A DNA stretch of 64,000 bases from Tunturibacter psychrotolerans. GTDB taxonomy: Bacteria; Acidobacteriota; Terriglobia; Terriglobales; Acidobacteriaceae. The notes beneath the pieces are model-generated. The model saw nothing but the letters and a program-made list of their open reading frames with translations. It did not search any database and was not told the origin of the DNA. This document shows, piece after piece, positions 47,268-56,818 of this stretch. The translations under genes and the position numbers were made by a program. The stretch lies in contig NZ_CP132942.1 in assembly GCF_040359615.1 (NCBI RefSeq), forward strand, positions 682,001-746,000. The letters are read 5' to 3'. Each line of letters begins with the position of its first letter. Positions within the stretch are counted from its first letter, which is position 1.

Positions 47268-47597
47268 ATGCAGGTTTTACTCCGAAGATCCGAATTCCGA
47301 CAGGACATCCACTGCCCCGTCTGCGGTCAGGGCTTCCGCCTCTACTGGGAGCTTGCTTCTTCCCCCGAACGCGCCACCATGCGCTCCATCGTCCTCGGAG
47401 AGCTTGGCGACCATCACTCTCCCGAGCAGGGCGGCGAAACTACGGCCGAAGCCCATCCCTTCGATCTCTTTCGGCTTCCCGGATGGACAGGCTCTCCCAA
47501 ATTCACCAGGACCGCTATGTTGGCAGGTCCCTCTAGAAGAATTCCCAGCGAGATCTCCAAAGTCGTAATGATCTCCCGGCAGAGGCAAGAGAGATAG
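47268..47597 (+). CDS. Hypothetical protein with a CxxC motif
   Basis: This is a 109-residue putative protein. Near its start is HCPVCGQGFRLYWE, a single CxxC resembling a half zinc-ribbon. The rest has a PGW segment but no recognised domain. I choose ATG 47268, with AGGA 8 bases upstream; the frame is open upstream without coding character. Real status is uncertain. Confidence 0.5.
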   Translation: MQVLLRRSEFRQDIHCPVCGQGFRLYWELASSPERATMRSIVLGELGDHHSPEQGGETTAEAHPFDLFRLPGWTGSPKFTRTAMLAGPSRRIPSEISKVVMISRQRQER

Positions 47598-47746
47598 CTC
47601 TTCACCCTATTGCCACAACCAACCCAAGACTTTTTGGCGGGCAGCGATAGCTGTCCGCATTTTTTTGCCTTTTAAATGAGGGCAGTCTCCAAACTATCGA
47701 ACAAGAAAACCAATCACTTGAAACAAGCCCATCGCCCAAAACAGAA

Positions 47747-47780
47747 GGACCGCACCCCTTTGGGCAACGGTCCTGTTTTG
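47747..47780. terminator. Bidirectional hairpin terminator
   Basis: AGGACCG (about 47747-47753) pairs with CGGTCCT (about 47769-47775), followed by GTTTTGTTT on the plus strand. On the minus strand it ends the small membrane-peptide transcript, on the plus strand anything from the 47.3-kb gene. Confidence 0.6.
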
Positions 47781-47807
47781 TTTATCGGTAACTACTATAA
47801 ATTTTCG

Positions 47808-47942
47808 TTACGCGATCTCCGGAAGGCTCTTCATGGTAGGTTCCACAGGGATATGCTTCTTCAGCCAGACATTCGCCCTCCAACGACCAAAAAACGGGGC
47901 GACGGCGACCATTGCAAATGCGATACCGAGTGCTACGCGCAT
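47808..47942 (-). CDS. Small membrane peptide, 44 residues
   Basis: This short gene encodes MRVALGIAFAMVAVAPFFGR, one hydrophobic segment, followed by a basic tail. An excellent AAGGAG lies 5 bases before the ATG at 47942. A terminator-like hairpin follows. The larger open frames over this place, on either strand, look non-coding. Function unknown. Confidence 0.65.
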   Translation of the reverse strand: MRVALGIAFAMVAVAPFFGRWRANVWLKKHIPVEPTMKSLPEIA

Positions 47943-48171
47943 AACATCTCCTTTTTCCTCTGGGCTTTCAGAGCCCTTCGAGGTTTTGAACCGGCAGTCT
48001 AAAGTGCAAAACATTGCATGTTGCAACTGTTGATACCCCACTATCCGCCCGTCGAACCTCCCTCGATATCCCACCTTGGTGTTATCGGCAGCACGACCGT
48101 GTAAGAACAGAACCCTCCCTATCCCACCCCGCCAAACTACTCAAATCCAATCAATCGCCTAAAATAACCCC

Positions 48172-49635
48172 ATGTCTTACGCCGCAGCGGTCGACCATCT
48201 CTACGCTCTGGGCCACGAGCTCGCCCCTGCAACGCCCGACACTCCCCGCCGAAAGTTTGATCTCGTCCACATGCGAGTCCTGGCCGGGGCCCTCGGCAAC
48301 CCCCAAATTACGTTTCCCGCCGTTCTGATCGCCGGAACCAATGGCAAGGGCTCCACGGCCGCTACTCTGAGCAGCATCCTCACCGCCGCCGGCTACCGAA
48401 CCGGCCTCTACACGTCGCCCCACCTGGTACGCGTCAACGAGCGCATCCAGATCGACGGTCGCGAGATCTCCGACGAAGATTTCGCCCGCCTCTACTTCCA
48501 TGTCGACGAGTCCGCCCGCCTCCTAGTTGATTCCGGTGACCTACCCTACCCGCCCAGCTTCTTCGAGGTCCTCACCGCCGTTGGTTTTCTATACTTTGCG
48601 GGCGAGAGAGTCATACAGGCAGAGAAGACTCCGGTAGACATTGCCATCCTCGAGGTAGGCCTTGGCGGCCGTCTTGATGCCACCAACATAGTCGACCCCA
48701 TCCTCTCCGTGATCACCGACATCGCCCTTGACCACCAGGACTACCTCGGCAACACCATCACCGAGATAACCCGCGAAAAAGCCGGCATCCTGCGCCCAGG
48801 CGGCACTCTCATCACGCTCCCCCAGCATCCCGAGGCCAACCAGGCCATTGGCGAGGCCGCTGCCACCCTCAATCTCCGCGCCATTAATGCCGCCAACTAC
48901 ATCCCCCGGCAGACTCCCGGCGTTTCACGGCACGACCTGGAAGCGCGCAGCCACGAAACAGCAACACCCCTCCCGGCCAATCATTACCGGGTCACGATCG
49001 ACGGAGAACCCCTCGAGGTCAACTCGCCGCTCTCCGGACACCATCAACAACGCAATATTGCCCTGGCAATTGCTGCTGCCGTCGAGATACGTAACCTAAA
49101 CGGTTACAAATTACACTTGGAAAGCAACCAATCTGGTTACAATATCTCCAACGCTCATATCGAAGCGGGAATTCGAAACACGCAGTGGCCCGGGCGGCTC
49201 GAGCTCCTTACCTTCCCCAGCGGTCCGAGCCTGTTGCTCGATGTAGCGCACAATCCAGCCGGTGCCTGGACCCTCCGTGCCGCCATCGCCCAGCTTCCCG
49301 AAGCCCAGCCCCGTACCCTCCTTTTTAGCTGTCTCCGCGATAAGGATCTCAACGAGATGGCCCAGATCCTCTTTACCCTCTTCGACCCGTCCTCAGGTGA
49401 CCCCGAGCGCCGCAAAGACCACATCGTCTTCGCCCCCATCGACAATCCCCGCGCTGCCCGGATCGAGGATCTCCTAGCCGTCGCACATGCCCTCGACATC
49501 CCGGCCCTCGCCGCCCCTCACCTCGCCGCCGCACTTGATCAGGCCCGCGCCGTAACCCCTGCCAATGGCCTGATCATCGCCACCGGCTCCGTATATTTAG
49601 TAGGCGAGATCCGCCGCCTCGCCGGAGAACTATGA
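48172..49635 (+). CDS. folC: Folylpolyglutamate synthase/dihydrofolate synthase
   Basis: FolC adds glutamates to folates and makes dihydrofolate from dihydropteroate. The 487-residue product has the P-loop GTNGKGSTAATLSSIL, the LGLGGRLDATN motif and the C-terminal ligase domain with LLDVAHNPAG. A 4-base overlap couples it to the acyltransferase gene downstream. There is an extra stretch at about 305-325 (LNGYKLHLESNQSGYN) within the middle. Confidence 0.95.
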   Translation: MSYAAAVDHLYALGHELAPATPDTPRRKFDLVHMRVLAGALGNPQITFPAVLIAGTNGKGSTAATLSSILTAAGYRTGLYTSPHLVRVNERIQIDGREISDEDFARLYFHVDESARLLVDSGDLPYPPSFFEVLTAVGFLYFAGERVIQAEKTPVDIAILEVGLGGRLDATNIVDPILSVITDIALDHQDYLGNTITEITREKAGILRPGGTLITLPQHPEANQAIGEAAATLNLRAINAANYIPRQTPGVSRHDLEARSHETATPLPANHYRVTIDGEPLEVNSPLSGHHQQRNIALAIAAAVEIRNLNGYKLHLESNQSGYNISNAHIEAGIRNTQWPGRLELLTFPSGPSLLLDVAHNPAGAWTLRAAIAQLPEAQPRTLLFSCLRDKDLNEMAQILFTLFDPSSGDPERRKDHIVFAPIDNPRAARIEDLLAVAHALDIPALAAPHLAAALDQARAVTPANGLIIATGSVYLVGEIRRLAGEL

Positions 49636-50507
49636 ACGACTCCCCCTTGGCGGACGACGCAACAGCAAACACGAAAAACGACAGTGTTGTTTCAGTATCA
49701 GCCGAACCGAAGCCGTCGCCCACCCTGGCCGTCGAGGAGCCGACTGCTCCGTCGCCCTTCACTCCAAACCAGCCACCCTTCGCCCTACGCTGGCTGTCTT
49801 ACCTCGTTGCCATCCCGCTTATAGGTCTCGCCACTGCAGGTTTTGGTTGCATATCCCTGCTGGCAGGTCTGTGGGACAAGTCCGGCCGCCAGCAGCACGC
49901 CATCGCTCACCTATGGGCCCGCACTCTGCTCCTGATCAGCCTTTCGCCGGTGAAAATCGTTGGTCGTGAAAAACTCCACGAACAAGAAACCGCTGTCTAC
50001 GCCTCCAACCACCTCAGCTACATGGACACCCCGGTCCTCTTCGCCAAACTCCCCTTTCAATTCCGCATCCTCGCCAAGCAGTCCCTCTGGAAGATCCCCT
50101 TCATCGGCTGGTATCTCAACCGCTCCGGCCAGGTCCCCGTTGATACCCAAAGCCCTCGATCGCTCGTCGCCAGCCTGAATCGCGGCGTTGCCACTCTCAA
50201 ACAAGGCCTTCCGTTGGTCCTCTTTCCTGAAGGTGGCCGCGCAGCCACCGGCCAGCTCCAGACGATGATGTCCGGCTGCGCCTACATGGCGATCAAAGCC
50301 CAGGTCCCATTGATCCCCCTGACTCTCATCGGCACTTACGAGCTCCTTCCGATCCACGTCTACGCGCTTCACCCTCGACCCATCTTTATCGTAGTTGGCG
50401 ACCCCATTCCCACCGTCGGCCTCAGTACCCGAGACGCCGATACCCTCACGCAACGCCTTTACGAATCGATCTCGGCCACCTACTCCCAGTACTCCAAAAA
50501 CGACTAA
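49632..50507 (+). CDS. 1-acyl-sn-glycerol-3-phosphate acyltransferase-like protein
   Basis: This is a 291-residue PlsC-like acyltransferase. A membrane segment (about residues 55-80) leads to the catalytic NHLSYMD (HxxxxD), then FPEGGRA, the phosphate-binding motif. The N-terminal 45 residues are Pro/Ser-rich and unlike the family. The enzyme makes phosphatidic acid in lipid synthesis. It overlaps folC by 4 bases (ATGA). Confidence 0.92.
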   Translation: MNDSPLADDATANTKNDSVVSVSAEPKPSPTLAVEEPTAPSPFTPNQPPFALRWLSYLVAIPLIGLATAGFGCISLLAGLWDKSGRQQHAIAHLWARTLLLISLSPVKIVGREKLHEQETAVYASNHLSYMDTPVLFAKLPFQFRILAKQSLWKIPFIGWYLNRSGQVPVDTQSPRSLVASLNRGVATLKQGLPLVLFPEGGRAATGQLQTMMSGCAYMAIKAQVPLIPLTLIGTYELLPIHVYALHPRPIFIVVGDPIPTVGLSTRDADTLTQRLYESISATYSQYSKND

Positions 50508-50522
50508 CGCTTACGCCAAAGA

Positions 50523-50538
50523 TGTTCCACGTGGAACA
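50523..50538. promoter_or_regulatory. parS site, perfect palindrome
   Basis: TGTTCCACGTGGAACA is a perfect 16-base palindrome and differs from the Bacillus/Caulobacter-type parS consensus TGTTTCACGTGAAACA only at one symmetric pair. It lies between the acyltransferase and glutamine amidotransferase genes, about 2.7 kb from parB. ParB should nucleate here. Confidence 0.88.
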
Positions 50539-50566
50539 CGGCGGCAGGTCGTATGATTAACCTGCC

Positions 50567-51346
50567 ATGAAGCCCCGCATCGCCATTCCTATCCCTACGA
50601 GCACCGACGTCGCCTACAACCAACGCTCCTGGCCCCAATACGCCGCAGCCGTTGAGCGTAGCGGCGGCCTCCCGGTAGAAATTCCCATCGACGCGACCCC
50701 CACCGCCATCGCCAATCTCATTAACACCTGCCAGGCCGTCCTCCTCCCGGGAAGTCCCGCCGACGTCAACCCACAGAAATACGGCCAGGAACCGATCCCG
50801 GAGTGCTCTCCAGCCGACAACCCTCGGGAGAATGTGGATGAACTCCTCATTCAGGACGCCCACAACCTCTATAAACCCATCTTCGCGATCTGCTTCGGCC
50901 TGCAGTTCCTCAACGTCTGGCGCGGCGGCACCCTTGTACAGGATCTGTCGATCCTCCCGGTCAACCACGCCGCCGGCAAAAGCGTCGCGATAGCCCACTC
51001 CGCCGCAATAGCCCCCGACTCCCTCCTTGGCTCCCTCCTGGACCCCAGTGAAGCCCCCGAACAAGACGACTTTCTTCGCCTCCCCATCAACTCCAGCCAC
51101 CACCAGGCCATCGGCATCCCCGGGGACGGCTTTCGCGTCGCCGCGCGATGCCCACAGGACGGTGTCATCGAAGCGGTAGAGGGGGGCCAGGCAAGCGAAG
51201 GAGCCACGTCGCACTTCGTCCTCGGCGTTCAGTGGCATCCCGAGCGCAGCTACGACATTAGCCAAAGTTCCCGGACTCTTTTCGACCGCTTCGTTGCGCA
51301 AGCAGCCGCATGGACCCCACGCCCCATCCACACCTCCGTAGCCTGA
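50567..51346 (+). CDS. Class I glutamine amidotransferase-like (gamma-Glu-GABA hydrolase family)
   Basis: This is a 259-residue peptidase C26-type protein. The nucleophile elbow FAICFGLQFLN has Cys where expected, though ICFG replaces the usual ICRG. SSHHQAI and VQWHPE hold the His-Glu of the triad. PuuD relatives hydrolyse gamma-glutamyl-GABA; other members process other gamma-glutamyl compounds. It lies between parS copies 1 and 2 in an otherwise chromosome-partitioning neighbourhood. Confidence 0.88.
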   Translation: MKPRIAIPIPTSTDVAYNQRSWPQYAAAVERSGGLPVEIPIDATPTAIANLINTCQAVLLPGSPADVNPQKYGQEPIPECSPADNPRENVDELLIQDAHNLYKPIFAICFGLQFLNVWRGGTLVQDLSILPVNHAAGKSVAIAHSAAIAPDSLLGSLLDPSEAPEQDDFLRLPINSSHHQAIGIPGDGFRVAARCPQDGVIEAVEGGQASEGATSHFVLGVQWHPERSYDISQSSRTLFDRFVAQAAAWTPRPIHTSVA

Positions 51347-51368
51347 GCTCTCACGTTGCGCTTACAAA

Positions 51369-51384
51369 CGTTCCACGTGGAACA
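51369..51384. promoter_or_regulatory. parS site, near-perfect
   Basis: CGTTCCACGTGGAACA keeps the perfect 14-base core of the first site and differs at the first base only. It lies 39 bases before the rsmG start. Confidence 0.85.
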
Positions 51385-51422
51385 TCTGGCCACTTGAGCC
51401 TCTCTGAGATACTGGTATTCCC

Positions 51423-52025
51423 ATGCCAACGCTCTCAGAGGCTCAGATCGCCAACATCCTGACCCCATTTCTTCCATCCCCACCTCCCGGCATCCTCCCA
51501 AAGCTCTCTACATACCTCGAACTCCTCCTCAAGTGGAACGCCCGCACCAATCTAACCGCCATCCGGGATCCCGAAGAGATCGTCCGCCGCCACTTCGGGG
51601 AGAGCCTTTTCGCCGGGCTCCATCTTTCCTCCGAAGCCACCACATTACTCGACTTCGGCTCTGGAGCTGGTTTCCCGGGCCTCCCCATCGCCATCCTGCG
51701 CCCCGAGATCGCCGTAACCCTTGCAGAATCCCAAAACAAGAAATCAACCTTCCTTCGAGAAGCAGTCAGAACCCTTGATCTCAAGGTCGAAATATGGGCA
51801 GCGCGCGCCGAGTCCATGCCACAAGGCCTTCATTTTCATACCGTTACCCTTCGCGCAGTAGATAATATGGCTGCCGCCCTCGCCGCCGCCGCCCCCCGCG
51901 CCAGCAGCGATCTCCTTCTCCTTGCAGGAATCCCACCAACCCCACCTCCAGGCTTCACCTTCCAAAAATCCATCCCAATCCCTACTACCGAGTCCAGCAT
52001 GCTCCTCCGTGGAACCCGCAATTAA
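51423..52025 (+). CDS. rsmG: 16S rRNA m7G527 methyltransferase RsmG (GidB)
   Basis: RsmG methylates G527 of 16S rRNA. The 200-residue product has the SAM-binding LDFGSGAGFPGLPIAI and the preceding KWNARTNLTAI. ParA and ParB follow, the usual gene order. Length is close to the family (about 210). Confidence 0.95.
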   Translation: MPTLSEAQIANILTPFLPSPPPGILPKLSTYLELLLKWNARTNLTAIRDPEEIVRRHFGESLFAGLHLSSEATTLLDFGSGAGFPGLPIAILRPEIAVTLAESQNKKSTFLREAVRTLDLKVEIWAARAESMPQGLHFHTVTLRAVDNMAAALAAAAPRASSDLLLLAGIPPTPPPGFTFQKSIPIPTTESSMLLRGTRN

Positions 52026-52041
52026 CCGTCCACGTGGAACA
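52026..52041. promoter_or_regulatory. parS-like site, degenerate left half
   Basis: CCGTCCACGTGGAACA matches the first parS copy at 13 of 16 positions, with changes confined to the left edge. It starts right at the rsmG stop codon. Confidence 0.7.
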
Positions 52042-52186
52042 AAGATTTCCACACCAGCCCTTCCGAAACCCTTCAATCTAGGCCCTAAATCCCGTATCCC
52101 ACAAGTTCTCCACAGCCGCCGCTCGTTCTGCACAGACCACTCCCATTGCCACCTCGGCCTCAGCCCGATACCCTTCAACTACCGCA

Positions 52187-53149
52187 ATGACGACTGAACA
52201 ACTCATACCCAAGTCTGACGCAGCATCCGGCTCCGCTGACCCGAAATCTCCCCCGAAGGCCTCCAAGGTCATCGCCGTCGTCAATCAAAAGGGCGGAGTC
52301 GGCAAGACCACGACCGCGATCAATCTAGCGGCAGCGCTCGCCCTCGAAGGCCTCAACACGCTCCTCATCGACTGCGACCCCCAGGCCAACTCCACCGGCG
52401 GCCTCGGCTTCGCCCGAGCAAAGGACGGCGAAGACGCTCGCCTCAGCATCTACGACATCCTGGTCGGCCAGACCACCATCGCCGAAGCCCTTCTCTCCAC
52501 CGACATCGACTCTCTCAAGCTCATTCCCAGCAGCAAAAACCTCATCGGCGCCACGATCGAACTCATCGCCCTCGACCGCCGCGAGTTCAAGCTCCGCGAC
52601 GCCATCGAGCCTATCCGCGCCGATTACCCCTTTATCCTTCTCGATTGCCCCCCAGCCCTCGACCTCCTGACCCTCAACTCGCTAGTCGCCGCCGACAGCC
52701 TGCTCGTCCCCATGCAAGCCGAGTACTTCGCCCTTGAGGGCATCTCCGAGCTGATGAGCACCCTCGACCGTGTCGGGCAGAGCTTCAATCCCGGCCTTGT
52801 TCTGGAGGGCGTTCTCCTCACCATGTACGACGACCGCACCAACCTCTCCCAGCAGGTCTCCGAGAATCTTCAAGCCTTCTTCGACGACAAGCTCCTTAAG
52901 ACGACGATCCCCCGCAATATCCGCCTCGCCGAAGCCCCCAGCCACGGCAAACCCGTTTCACTCTACGATCCCAAGTCACGCGGCTCTGAGGCCTACCGCG
53001 AGTTGGCGCTCGAGCTACTATCTCGCAACAACATGGCCAGTCCCGAAGAAAAGCGACGCAAAGCAGCCGCCGCTGCTGCCGCCAGCGCTCTCAAGTCCTT
53101 CAACAAGCCAGAAAAGAAGACCCGCTTCTGGCAATCCAAGCAAAGTTAA
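52187..53149 (+). CDS. parA: Chromosome-partitioning ATPase ParA/Soj
   Basis: This is a 320-residue ParA ATPase that positions the origin region. The deviant Walker A is [13 protein letters not shown] at about residue 31. [11 protein letters not shown] and [14 protein letters not shown] are standard. The C-terminus has a Lys/Ala-rich tail that may help DNA binding. It is followed after a 94-base spacer, containing a REP-like repeat, by parB. Confidence 0.97.
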   Translation: MTTEQLIPKSDAASGSADPKSPPKASKVIAVVNQKGGVGKTTTAINLAAALALEGLNTLLIDCDPQANSTGGLGFARAKDGEDARLSIYDILVGQTTIAEALLSTDIDSLKLIPSSKNLIGATIELIALDRREFKLRDAIEPIRADYPFILLDCPPALDLLTLNSLVAADSLLVPMQAEYFALEGISELMSTLDRVGQSFNPGLVLEGVLLTMYDDRTNLSQQVSENLQAFFDDKLLKTTIPRNIRLAEAPSHGKPVSLYDPKSRGSEAYRELALELLSRNNMASPEEKRRKAAAAAAASALKSFNKPEKKTRFWQSKQS

Positions 53150-53152
53150 AAA

Positions 53153-53200
53153 GCCACGGAGTGGCCGCTCCACGCGCAGTGGGCCCGTCCGGCAGGACAC
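53153..53200. repeat. REP-like repeat, single copy in the parA-parB gap
   Basis: This 48-base unit begins GCCACGGAGTGGCCGC and ends GTGGGCCCGTCCGGCAGGAC plus AC. It contains two small palindromes, GCCAC-GGA-GTGGC and GTCC-GGCA-GGAC. The same unit is at 36064 and 63025, and inverted at 35917. It occupies half of the parA-parB spacer. Confidence 0.85.
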
Positions 53201-53243
53201 AGGTCAGATAGACCGAAATAAATCACCAGGAAAGTCGTAAACC

Positions 53244-54161
53244 ATGCCAACCGCCACAGCAGATCCCAAACGTCGAGCCTTGGGTAAAGGCCTTGAATCC
53301 CTCCTTCCCCAGCGTCCCGCCGCCGCGCCCCCACCACCGCCGACACCAGCCGTCGCCGAGCCAACTGGCAAACCCCTCGAGATTCCCCTCGACCAGATCG
53401 ACCGCAACCCCTATCAGACCCGCAGCCACTTCGACGAGGCCAAACTATCCGAGCTGGCTCAGTCCATCGCTGCATCAGGCGTGGTGCAGCCTATTGTCGT
53501 GCGACCGCTTAGCGGAGGTCGTTACCAGTTGATAACCGGCGAGCGCCGCTGGCTGGCCAGCAAGAAGGCAAATAAAGCCACCATCCCGGCGATAGTCCGC
53601 CAGGTCTCCGACGAGCAAACGCTCGAGATGACTATTGTCGAGAACCTCCAGCGCGCCGATCTCAACCCGATCGAACAGGCCCGCGCCTATCAACGCCTCA
53701 GCAACGACTTCAAAATGACGCAAGAGCAGATGGCGATTCGCACCGGAAAAGAGCGCGCCAGCGTAGCTAACTTCCTTCGTTTGTTACGTTTACCAGAGTC
53801 CATTCAGCAAAAAGTGGAATCTGGCGACCTCACCTTCGGCCACGCCCGCACCCTGCTCGCGCTCGACTCACCCGAAGCAATCACCGCAGCCGCGCAAAAA
53901 GTCATGGCACTGTCGATGTCCGTCCGCCAAACAGAAACCTACGTGCAGGGCCTCATCAACCCCGAGGCGAAAGAGAAGAAGGAGTCCAAGGCCGATGCCC
54001 AACCGGAAGATCCCAACGTCCGCGAGGCCCAGGACCGTCTTCGCCGCACCCTCGGCCTCAAGGTCCGCATCGAGGACAAGAACGGAAAGGGCCGCGTCAT
54101 TATCGAATACTCCGGCCTCGAAGACTTCGACTCTATCCTCACCGCGCTAGGCGGCGACTAG
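53244..54161 (+). CDS. parB: Chromosome-partitioning protein ParB
   Basis: This is a 305-residue ParB CTPase clamp. The N-terminal CTP-binding domain has ITGERRWLASKKAN and ENLQRADLNPIEQA. The helix-turn-helix that reads parS follows (TQEQMAIRTGKERASVANFLR). The C-terminal dimerisation domain ends the protein. The three parS sites upstream are its expected targets. Confidence 0.96.
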   Translation: MPTATADPKRRALGKGLESLLPQRPAAAPPPPPTPAVAEPTGKPLEIPLDQIDRNPYQTRSHFDEAKLSELAQSIAASGVVQPIVVRPLSGGRYQLITGERRWLASKKANKATIPAIVRQVSDEQTLEMTIVENLQRADLNPIEQARAYQRLSNDFKMTQEQMAIRTGKERASVANFLRLLRLPESIQQKVESGDLTFGHARTLLALDSPEAITAAAQKVMALSMSVRQTETYVQGLINPEAKEKKESKADAQPEDPNVREAQDRLRRTLGLKVRIEDKNGKGRVIIEYSGLEDFDSILTALGGD

Positions 54162-54240
54162 GTTACGATCACCCGCACTCATAAATTTCACAAATTAGAA
54201 ACGGCCGACAATTCTCAAAGACAAGTCCAGGAGACTGCGC

Positions 54241-55545
54241 ATGCGTAAAGCGAACCACATGAAACTTTATTTGTTCGCCGTTCTGTTACAAATTGCAGTC
54301 TTCTCCGCCTCTGCTCAAACAGCAACTCGAACTCTCGTCCGCACCGGCCATCTGCTCGACGTGAAGACCGGTGCTGAACCCGCCGGCCAGACCATCATCG
54401 TGACCGGCGATCGCATCACTGCCGTCGCACCAACGGCATCCACGCCAAAGCAGCAAGGCGACACCGAGATCGACCTCACGCATTACACCGTAATGCCTGG
54501 CCTCATCGACGTCCACACCCACCTCACCGGCGCCTCCGCAAACTTCGATCCCTACTTCGAACTCTCGATGACGCCAGCGAAAGAGGCGATCATTGGCGTC
54601 GAAAACGCAAAGGTCACACTCGAAGCCGGTTTCACCACTGTCCGCAACGTAGGCGCGAACGACTACACGGATGTAGCTCTCCGCGACGAGATCAACGCAG
54701 GTCACATCCCCGGCCCGCACATGCAGGTCTCTGGTCCCCCACTCGGCATCACCGGCGGACACATGGACGAGAACCTTCTCCCGTACGAATTTCACTACCA
54801 CGCTGAAGGCGTAGCCGACGGCATCCCCGCCGTTCAGCACCAGGTCCGCGAAAACATCAAGTACGGAGCCGACCTCATCAAGATCGGAGCCACAGGCGGC
54901 GTCCTCTCAAAGGGCGACGACCCGCAAGCCTCGCAATACACCCTCGAAGAGATGCAGGCCATCGTAGCTGACGCGCATCGTCTCGGCCGCAAAGTGGCAG
55001 CTCATGCCCATGGCGCCCAGGGCATCCTCTTCGCCACCGAAGCCGGTGTCGACTCCATCGAACACGGCAGCTACATCAACGACGAAGACATCGCCCTCAT
55101 GAAGAAGAAAGGAACCTACCTCGTTCCCACGGCCTATCTCATCGACTGGGCCCGGCAGTATGCCAACCTTCCACCCTTGTACGCGCAAAAAATGAAAGAC
55201 GTCAGCGTGGTCGAGAAAGCGAACATTCGTCACGCTATCGAATCTGGCGTAAAGATCGCACTCGGTACCGACGCCGCCGTTTATCCGCACGGACTCAACG
55301 CACATGAGGTGGATGTCTATGTCAATCAGTTTGGTATGTCACCCCTGCAAGGCATCCAAACCGGCACCATTAACGCGGCAGATCTCATGGGATGGACCGA
55401 CCGCGTCGGCACGCTGGAACCCGGCAAATGGGCTGACATCATCGCCATCGATGGCGATCCACTCAAAGACGTCAAGATCCTCCAGCACGTCAACTTCGTT
55501 ATGAAGTCAGGCGTCGTCTACAAAGATGAAACTCACAAGCAGTAA
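54241..55545 (+). CDS. Secreted amidohydrolase (imidazolonepropionase-like)
   Basis: This is a 434-residue metal-dependent hydrolase with a signal peptide (about 1-26). The HxH is in LIDVHTHLTG, the likely bridging Lys in LIKIGATGG, then AAHAHG and SIEHGSYI, and the metal Asp in ALGTDAAVY. Relatives include prolidase-like and N-acyl amino-acid amidohydrolases. AGGAG is 7 bases before ATG 54241. The next gene follows 21 bases later. Confidence 0.9.
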   Translation: MRKANHMKLYLFAVLLQIAVFSASAQTATRTLVRTGHLLDVKTGAEPAGQTIIVTGDRITAVAPTASTPKQQGDTEIDLTHYTVMPGLIDVHTHLTGASANFDPYFELSMTPAKEAIIGVENAKVTLEAGFTTVRNVGANDYTDVALRDEINAGHIPGPHMQVSGPPLGITGGHMDENLLPYEFHYHAEGVADGIPAVQHQVRENIKYGADLIKIGATGGVLSKGDDPQASQYTLEEMQAIVADAHRLGRKVAAHAHGAQGILFATEAGVDSIEHGSYINDEDIALMKKKGTYLVPTAYLIDWARQYANLPPLYAQKMKDVSVVEKANIRHAIESGVKIALGTDAAVYPHGLNAHEVDVYVNQFGMSPLQGIQTGTINAADLMGWTDRVGTLEPGKWADIIAIDGDPLKDVKILQHVNFVMKSGVVYKDETHKQ

Positions 55546-55566
55546 GAAAGAGTTCCACGAACCAAC

Positions 55567-56283
55567 ATGAAAGCAACAGCGCTCGAGTTTCGTCTCCGCT
55601 TCCTTCTGGGCGTCATCATCTACGTGCTCGGCTTCATTGCCCCGTGGAACATCTTCCTGCACCTGGATTCCATCCGCACATGGCAGTACCTCGCAGCTTG
55701 GCCTGCACGCACGGGCTGGCTTGGCTTCAGCACGGCAACCATCGCGGTTCTCATCCTCGGCATTCTCTGCGCCCTCACAGGAGCATTCCTGCGCACCTGG
55801 GCCTCAGCCTACCTCGACCCATCCATCGTTAAGGCCGGCACCATGCATGGCGACAACGTGATGGCGGACGGCCCTTATCGTCATCTCCGCAACCCACTTT
55901 ACCTCGGCACCTTCTTCCACACTTTTGCGCTCGCGCTCCTCATGCCACCCAGCGGAGCCATCTTCTGCATCCTCGCAATCGCCTTTATCCAGTTGCGTCT
56001 CATCCATGCAGAAGAGTCCTTTCTCGCCGTAAAACTCGGCGAACCCTACCTCGCCTACTGCGCCAGAGTCCCTCGCCTCTTGCCCTCACTCAGCGCGCGA
56101 GTCCCCGCCTCCGCGACAAAACCCACGTGGTTCAAAGCTTTCCTATCCGAGATCTACATGTGGGGTGTCTTCGTGTCCTTCGCGGCACTAGGCTGGCGTT
56201 ACAACTCAGTCCTCATCATCAAAGGCGTCCTCATCTCACTGGGCATCTCGCTCATCATCCGCGCCTTCCTCCCGAAACGTTAA
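55567..56283 (+). CDS. Isoprenylcysteine carboxylmethyltransferase-like membrane protein
   Basis: This is a 238-residue protein with five or six membrane segments. The family's C-terminal SAM-binding block is clear: GPYRHLRNPLYLGTFF then EESFLAVKLGEPYLAYC. Substrates of bacterial members are mostly unknown. It is likely cotranscribed with the amidohydrolase. Confidence 0.88.
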   Translation: MKATALEFRLRFLLGVIIYVLGFIAPWNIFLHLDSIRTWQYLAAWPARTGWLGFSTATIAVLILGILCALTGAFLRTWASAYLDPSIVKAGTMHGDNVMADGPYRHLRNPLYLGTFFHTFALALLMPPSGAIFCILAIAFIQLRLIHAEESFLAVKLGEPYLAYCARVPRLLPSLSARVPASATKPTWFKAFLSEIYMWGVFVSFAALGWRYNSVLIIKGVLISLGISLIIRAFLPKR

Positions 56284-56354
56284 AAGAAAATGCGCCGAAG
56301 GCGCGTCAGCCTCGATGGCAGATCGCGCCGTGCGCGCAGCACGCAGTTGTCTTT

Positions 56355-56411
56355 GTTAAAATTAAAAGAACCCGCCGCGCCACACGATGCAACTCGTGGA
56401 CACAGCGGGTT
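56355..56411 (-). terminator. Terminator downstream of the HU gene
   Basis: On the minus strand AACCCGC (56411-56405) pairs with GCGGGTT (56375-56369), with a smaller inner ACGA stem, followed by CTTTTAATTTT. It lies about 110 bases after the HU stop. Confidence 0.65.
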
Positions 56412-56521
56412 GGTGTTTCGTTACACGCATCAGCAACCAGACTCTGAGGCGCGACAATCGGGGAGGGCCTTTCGCATGCGACAGGTTCGCGCCGATCGGC
56501 GCCATCAGCGTCGCAGTCGAA

Positions 56522-56818
56522 CTACTTCTTCACCGGTGCGATCGTGTCCTTTGCAACCTTGGCCACGCGGAACTTAACCACGGTCTTGGCCTTGATCTTG
56601 ATGGTCTCACCCGTCTGCGGGTTGCGGCCAAGACGCGCCTTACGCTCTGCCTTTACCAGCTTGCCGATACCAGGAATGGTGAACTCGCCATTCTTCTTGG
56701 TCTCTTTTACTGCGGTCTCTGCCAGCAGTTCCAGAAAACCAGCGGTCTGCTTGTTGGTGAGTTCGAGCTTCTCCGCCAGGTGGCGAACCAGCGCTGTCTT
56801 TGTCATTCCCTTTGCCAT
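56522..56818 (-). CDS. HU-family DNA-binding protein
   Basis: This is a 98-residue histone-like protein that bends and compacts DNA. MTKTALVRHLAEKLELT, IPGIGKLVK and the arm RKARLGRNPQTGETIKI match HU/IHF. It has the usual length with a small Lys-rich tail. I use ATG 56818, with AAGGAG 6 bases upstream; the frame continues for 19 unsupported codons. Confidence 0.95.
   Translation of the reverse strand: MAKGMTKTALVRHLAEKLELTNKQTAGFLELLAETAVKETKKNGEFTIPGIGKLVKAERKARLGRNPQTGETIKIKAKTVVKFRVAKVAKDTIAPVKK

Noticed and set aside
47676..48002. Open frame of 108 codons on the plus strand
   Set aside because: It crosses the hairpin terminator and is antisense to the better-supported 44-residue membrane peptide.
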